Positions 5,212 through 9,256 of a stretch of DNA of 9,256 nucleotides are shown one piece after another; position 1 is the first letter of the stretch, and the number at the start of each line of letters is the position of its first letter. The position numbers were made by a program, and so were the translations under genes. The notes under the pieces were generated by a model, which was not told the origin of the DNA, searched no databases, and was given only the letters and a program-made list of their open reading frames with translations. This stretch comes from Bacteroidales bacterium (GTDB lineage Bacteria > Bacteroidota > Bacteroidia > Bacteroidales > ML635J-15), in the NCBI GenBank assembly GCA_028701945.1, contig JAQVPT010000132.1, positions 1 through 9,256 of the forward strand, read 5' to 3'.

Positions 5212-7089
5212 TTAACGTCCTAGAAAAACCAGTAATACACTGATATCTGATGGAGAAACACCGCTTATTCTTGATGCTTGTCCTATGGTTTTTGGATTTA
5301 TTTTCATTAATTTTTGTCTTGCTTCAGTAGATAGAGACTTTAAAGAGTTATAATCAATTTTGTTTTCGATTACAATATTTTCAAGTCGTTTGAGCTTTCC
5401 AGCAATTAGTCTTTCACGTTCTATATATCCCGAATATTTAATTGTTATTTCTGCTGCATCTATTATTTCTTGTGCTCCATCTCCAAACTTATTTATCATT
5501 AATTGGAGCTTTGGAAGTAATGGAATTATGTCGTTTACTTTAACTTGAGGGCGGGAAATAATTGTTTCTAATTTTACACTTTGTTTTAATTCTGATGTCC
5601 CAAGTTCTTTTAAAGTAGTGTTTAATATTTCTGGTTTTGCACTGTGTTTCTTAAAGAAATTGATTAGTTCATCTCTGTGTTTTATTTTTTGTTCTAGTCT
5701 ATCAAGTCGATCTTTATTTGCTAAACCAATCTTATATGAAAGTTCTGTTAATCTTACATCTGCATTATCTTGCCTTAATAAAATTCTAAATTCTGCTCGC
5801 GAAGTAAACATTCTGTATGGTTCATCTACACCTTTAGTTACAAGGTCATCTATCAAAACTCCAATATATGCTTGATCCCTATTTAAAGTAAATTCGGGTT
5901 TATTATTTATTTTGAGATGTGCGTTTATACCTGCAATTATGCCTTGTGCTCCTGCTTCTTCGTAACCTGTAGTTCCATTAACTTGACCAGCGAAATATAA
6001 ATTGTTTATCAATTTTGTTTCGAGTGTATTGTAAAGTTGAGTAGGATGGAAGAAGTCATATTCTATTGCATATCCTGGGCGGAAAATTTTTACATTTTCA
6101 AAACCTTCGATTTTTCTTAGAGAATCTAATTGAACCTGTAATGGTAAAGATGATGAGAAACCGTTTAAATAGTATTCAATTGTTGTTTCTCCTTCAGGCT
6201 CAAGAAATAATTGATGTTTATCTTTATCTGGAAAAGTTACGAGTTTTGTTTCGATACTTGGGCAGTAGCGAGGACCGATACTTTGAATAGTTCCATCATA
6301 TAAAGGCGATTCTTCTAATCCAGTTTTTAAACTTTCATGCACTTTTTGATCTGTATATCCAACATAACAACTGCGTTGTTTTAAGAATGTCTGATTGTAA
6401 TTATGCAAATATGAGAAGGGCATAATGTGTTTATCTCCTTCTTGAGCTTGTAATTTTGTGAAATCTACCGTTCTTCCGTCTATTCTTGCAGGTGTTCCTG
6501 TTTTCATTCTATCATACGTAAAACCTTGTACTGCAAGACTTTCAGTAAGTCCAGAAACTGAAGGTTCTGATATCCTACCACCAATTAGTTTGGTTTGCCC
6601 GATGTGCATAAGTCCATTTAAGAATGTGCCCGCTGTTAGAATAACAGTTTTGCAATAAAATTTTACACCTAGTTCTGTAATTACACCTTTTACAGAATTG
6701 TTTTCGATAATTAAATCTAATACAGAATCTTGCCAAAAGTCAAGACCTGCAATAGATTCTAGTGTATTTCGCCATTCTGTACTAAACACCATTCTGTCGC
6801 ACTGAGCTCGTGGACTCCACATCGCTGGGCCTTTCGACATGTTTAGCATACGATACTGTATCATTGATTTATCAGTAATAATGCCAGCATAACCACCGAG
6901 AGCGTCAATTTCTTTTATGATTTGACCCTTTGCAACGCCTCCCATTGCTGGGTTACACGACATTTGGGCAATTTTGTTCATGTCAATTGTGATAAGCAAA
7001 GTTTTACTCCCTAGATTTGCTGTTGCTGCTGCTGCTTCACATCCTGCGTGTCCAGCTCCTACTACTATAACATCGTAATTATCAAGCAT
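5212..7089 (-). CDS. mnmG: tRNA uridine-5-carboxymethylaminomethyl modification enzyme MnmG
   Basis: This FAD-binding subunit (formerly GidA) works with the GTPase MnmE to add a (carboxymethyl)aminomethyl group to C5 of uridine 34 in tRNAs reading split codon boxes, using methylene-tetrahydrofolate. The 625-residue length is normal. The FAD dinucleotide fold is at residues 6-18 (VIVVGAGHAGCE). The conserved CNPAMGG cysteine is Cys45, and the second catalytic cysteine is Cys276 in IGPRYCPSIE. Other hallmarks are RMKTGTPARIDGRT (194-207), TGYEEAGAQG (374-383), EPYRMFTSRAEFRILLRQDNAD (423-444) and the C-terminal helical MnmE/tRNA-binding region ending SRISGVSPSDISVLLVFLGR. It starts 22 bases after the upstream phosphatase gene, so the two are likely cotranscribed. 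A parS site follows its stop codon, supporting an origin-proximal location. No partner mnmE is in the window. Confidence 0.97.
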   Translation of the reverse strand: MLDNYDVIVVGAGHAGCEAAAATANLGSKTLLITIDMNKIAQMSCNPAMGGVAKGQIIKEIDALGGYAGIITDKSMIQYRMLNMSKGPAMWSPRAQCDRMVFSTEWRNTLESIAGLDFWQDSVLDLIIENNSVKGVITELGVKFYCKTVILTAGTFLNGLMHIGQTKLIGGRISEPSVSGLTESLAVQGFTYDRMKTGTPARIDGRTVDFTKLQAQEGDKHIMPFSYLHNYNQTFLKQRSCYVGYTDQKVHESLKTGLEESPLYDGTIQSIGPRYCPSIETKLVTFPDKDKHQLFLEPEGETTIEYYLNGFSSSLPLQVQLDSLRKIEGFENVKIFRPGYAIEYDFFHPTQLYNTLETKLINNLYFAGQVNGTTGYEEAGAQGIIAGINAHLKINNKPEFTLNRDQAYIGVLIDDLVTKGVDEPYRMFTSRAEFRILLRQDNADVRLTELSYKIGLANKDRLDRLEQKIKHRDELINFFKKHSAKPEILNTTLKELGTSELKQSVKLETIISRPQVKVNDIIPLLPKLQLMINKFGDGAQEIIDAAEITIKYSGYIERERLIAGKLKRLENIVIENKIDYNSLKSLSTEARQKLMKINPKTIGQASRISGVSPSDISVLLVFLGR

Positions 7090-7111
7090 TTTTAAAATTT
7101 AGAAGGCAAAA

Positions 7112-9061
7112 TTAAGAAAATTTTATTCCAATTACTAAAATATCATCGGTTTGTTCAATATCGCCTTTCCATGATTGTAATTCATTATTCAATATCTTGC
7201 TGGATTTGTCAAAATCCTTTGATGACAGGTCTAATAGCAAACTCCTAAATCTATTATATTTGTACTTGCTTTTGTTGATTTTATCAAATTGATCTGGAAA
7301 TCCATCGCTTGATAAATAAATTTTATCCTTAGGTTTTATGTTAATTTTATTTTCAGTAAAAGTATTATCTGCTGTTAATCCAATTATTTGGGGATTTGTT
7401 TTATGTTCAATTATCTCATTTGTTTCAGAACAATAATGCCATATTTTTTGCTTCGATCCTGCGTATTCTACTTTGTTATTGGATACACAAATTAGGCTTA
7501 TACACATAGATTCACTTCCTAAATCATTACTTGAAGTAATATAAGTGTGAAATTTGTTATTTAAATAGTTAAGTATGTCAGATGTGCTTGAAAATAATTC
7601 TATTGCTTGAGATAAAAATTCAACTCCTAGAACTGATAAAAATCCACCAGAAATACCGTGTCCAGTTGAGTCGGCAAGTGCAATATATGTCTTATCTCCT
7701 TTATTGCGGATTAGATAAAAATCGCCACCTACCACTGATTGCGGTTTATCAAATACAAAATAGTTTAGGTTTGCGTAATTTTGTTGCTCGCCCATTAAGT
7801 TTAATTGTATTTTTCTGGCATAAGTAAGGTTTGATAATATCTCTGAACTTTTTTCTTTTAACTTGGTGTTAGTTAAGTATAAAATGCGGTTCAATTTTAG
7901 TTTTTGTTTAAATAAAATTATTAAGAAAATCAATAATATTGAGAAAATAATTATTACGATAATTAATGCTATGTTAATGTCCTTTTGTTGATTTATCTGA
8001 AAATCCTTCGTTTTATTTTGAAGTTTTACTTTGTCAACTTCGTATTTTGTTTCAATTTCCGATAATTTTGCTGCTAGTTCAAGTGAGTATATACTATCTT
8101 TTAGATTATGGTGCAATTCTAGGAAATTTAATGCTTTAACGTATTGGTTAGAATTTTTGTAAAGTTGAAAAGATGTGTAATACAAATTTTGGCGGGAATC
8201 ATTATAACCCATGGTATTGTGTAGGCTATCTGCCTTGAATATTAGTTTTTCTGCGTCATCATACTTTTTTTCTTTTATTAATATTTCTGCCTGATTATTT
8301 AAAATTACCGCCATTGCATAATTGTTACCAATACTGTCTAATATGTGATAGGCTTGATTATAAGATTTCATTGCTAGAGAGTTGTTGTTATTTATGAAAT
8401 TCACATAGCCTATATTATTGTAAATTAGTGGTAAATGGGGGCAAAATTCATCAGAACTCTCACATTTTTCTAAAGCAATTTTGTAGTACTTTAATCCGCT
8501 GTTTAAATCGTCTATCGTAACATAAATATTACCAATATTATTATATGTCTGAATAACGCTGTGTAAATCATTGCAAATATCAGCATTATATAAAGCTTTA
8601 CTGTAATATTCTAAAGCTAGTTTATAATTTTCGCCAATTTTGTGAATGATGCCAATATTGTTATAAATAGTGTGTAATTGAAAAGAATTGTTTTGGGATT
8701 TAGCAAAAACTTCTGCGTTTACAAATTCATCTAAAGCCATTGAATAATTACTTTTTGCTAGATAAGATGAACCAAGCATAATATGAGCATAAGCAAGATC
8801 ATTTATGTTATTAGATTTTTGTGCGTATTTAAGAGCTAATTCGGAAAAATTTACTGCTTTATTACCGCTTGAGTCAAGGTAAATATATGCAAGTTTTGAA
8901 TATATTTTTGATTTACTTGTATCTTCTTGAAATAATAATTCATTTAGCAGGCTGTCTTTTTCGGATAATGAAATTTGTGCAAATAGTGGCACGCCTACAA
9001 TTATGCTAATAAATGTAAAAATAACTTTGAGCTTTATTAATTTGTTTATTATTACTTTCAT
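7112..9061 (-). CDS. TPR-containing membrane SpoIIE-type PP2C phosphatase
   Basis: The 649-residue product has a signal peptide or signal anchor (hydrophobic residues about 13-29), then a periplasmic array of roughly six TPR-like repeats (about 45-330, with YNNIG/LNNQ cores), a charged linker that looks coiled-coil (330-360), one strong transmembrane segment (363-384), a second coiled linker (390-425) and a cytoplasmic PP2C SpoIIE domain (about 435-649). The metal-binding acidic residues are all kept: GGDFY (Asp447), ADSTGHGISGG (Asp464), SSDGFPDQF (Asp586) and QTDDILVIG (Asp639/640). This suggests active serine phosphatase output controlled by an external TPR sensor. In this family the substrate is usually a STAS anti-anti-sigma protein, but none is encoded nearby, so the target is unknown. 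It lies 51 bases after ettA and 22 bases before mnmG. Architecture of this kind is frequent in Bacteroidota. Confidence 0.9.
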   Translation of the reverse strand: MKVIINKLIKLKVIFTFISIIVGVPLFAQISLSEKDSLLNELLFQEDTSKSKIYSKLAYIYLDSSGNKAVNFSELALKYAQKSNNINDLAYAHIMLGSSYLAKSNYSMALDEFVNAEVFAKSQNNSFQLHTIYNNIGIIHKIGENYKLALEYYSKALYNADICNDLHSVIQTYNNIGNIYVTIDDLNSGLKYYKIALEKCESSDEFCPHLPLIYNNIGYVNFINNNNSLAMKSYNQAYHILDSIGNNYAMAVILNNQAEILIKEKKYDDAEKLIFKADSLHNTMGYNDSRQNLYYTSFQLYKNSNQYVKALNFLELHHNLKDSIYSLELAAKLSEIETKYEVDKVKLQNKTKDFQINQQKDINIALIIVIIIFSILLIFLIILFKQKLKLNRILYLTNTKLKEKSSEILSNLTYARKIQLNLMGEQQNYANLNYFVFDKPQSVVGGDFYLIRNKGDKTYIALADSTGHGISGGFLSVLGVEFLSQAIELFSSTSDILNYLNNKFHTYITSSNDLGSESMCISLICVSNNKVEYAGSKQKIWHYCSETNEIIEHKTNPQIIGLTADNTFTENKINIKPKDKIYLSSDGFPDQFDKINKSKYKYNRFRSLLLDLSSKDFDKSSKILNNELQSWKGDIEQTDDILVIGIKFS

Positions 9062-9112
9062 AAGTATAATATGTTGATATAAAGCTAATTATCAAAAATG
9101 AAGAAACAATTT

Positions 9113-9256
9113 TTATATTAGTTTACGGTATTTTATCCGTTTCGGGTTTACATCACCCAATCTTTTCTTTTTATTTTCTTCATATTCAGTAAAACCTCCT
9201 TCAAAAACTACGACTTCAGAATCTCCTTCAAACGCAATTATATGAGTAGCAATTCT
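9113..9256 (-). CDS. ettA: 3' end of ABC-F ATPase EttA (partial)
   Basis: A minus-strand frame enters from the right edge and ends at TAA (9115-9113), giving the last 47 residues. It reads RIATHIIAFEGDSEVVVFEG, then GFTEYEENKKKRLGD and a basic tail ending KRIKYRKLI. This matches the C-terminus of energy-dependent translational throttle protein EttA (formerly YjjK), where RIATHILAFEGDS and the KRRLGDxxxxPKRIRYRKL tail follow the second ATPase domain. EttA binds the ribosomal E site and gates entry into elongation according to the ATP/ADP ratio. The nucleotide-binding motifs lie outside the window. It is the first gene seen in this leftward string, 51 bases before the phosphatase gene. Another ABC-F paralogue is possible but the tail favours EttA. 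Confidence 0.85.
   Translation of the reverse strand, partial: RIATHIIAFEGDSEVVVFEGGFTEYEENKKKRLGDVNPKRIKYRKLI

Noticed and set aside
9062..9112. Promoter for the phosphatase gene in the gap after ettA (CATTTTTG on the minus strand)
   Set aside because: The first base of the -7 element is wrong and no TTG lies 19-21 bases upstream; readthrough from ettA is at least as likely.

Overview
The window looks like a chromosomal segment of an AT-rich member of the Bacteroidota, probably Bacteroidales-like. The signs are a Bacteroidota-type promoter at the left edge (TTG, 20 bases, TATATTTG), A-rich start regions without Shine-Dalgarno sequences, a membrane TPR-SpoIIE phosphatase of the kind common in that phylum, and a relic of an ORF6N gene. 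No tRNA, rRNA, CRISPR array or intact insertion sequence was seen. Every intact gene is on the minus strand, so transcription runs from right to left.

Right part (about 2316-9256): the end of ettA (ABC-F ribosome factor) enters from the right edge. It is followed by a TPR/SpoIIE phosphatase, mnmG (gidA, tRNA wobble-uridine modification), ade (adenine deaminase), dtd (D-aminoacyl-tRNA deacylase) and a CatA-like acetyltransferase. Gaps are short (51, 22, 121, 58 and 8 bases), so this is probably one or two operons. Three of the six genes act in translation or its quality control (ettA, mnmG, dtd).

The main find is two 16-base palindromes in this gene string. TGTTCCACGTGGAACA at 5191-5206, just after the mnmG stop, matches the bacterial parS centromere consensus exactly. 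TGTTCCATGTGGAACA at 3446-3461, touching the ade stop, differs from it by one base. gidA/mnmG is classically near oriC and parAB, so the window is predicted to be origin-proximal and loaded by ParB.

Middle (1752-2315): a 564-base gap holds a previously hidden fragment of an ORF6N-domain gene (1823-1999, minus). Its ends are conserved, its middle is scrambled and its 3' part is missing. Next to it are a perfect -7 promoter box, repeated AACACATTT words and two sizeable inverted repeats. This looks like decayed mobile or phage-related DNA plus a possibly structured element.

Left part (1-1751): an exported protein made of eleven Sel1 repeats (387-1751), then about 370 bases without a confident gene. 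A strong leftward promoter (36-66) probably drives a gene that begins at 17 and leaves the window.
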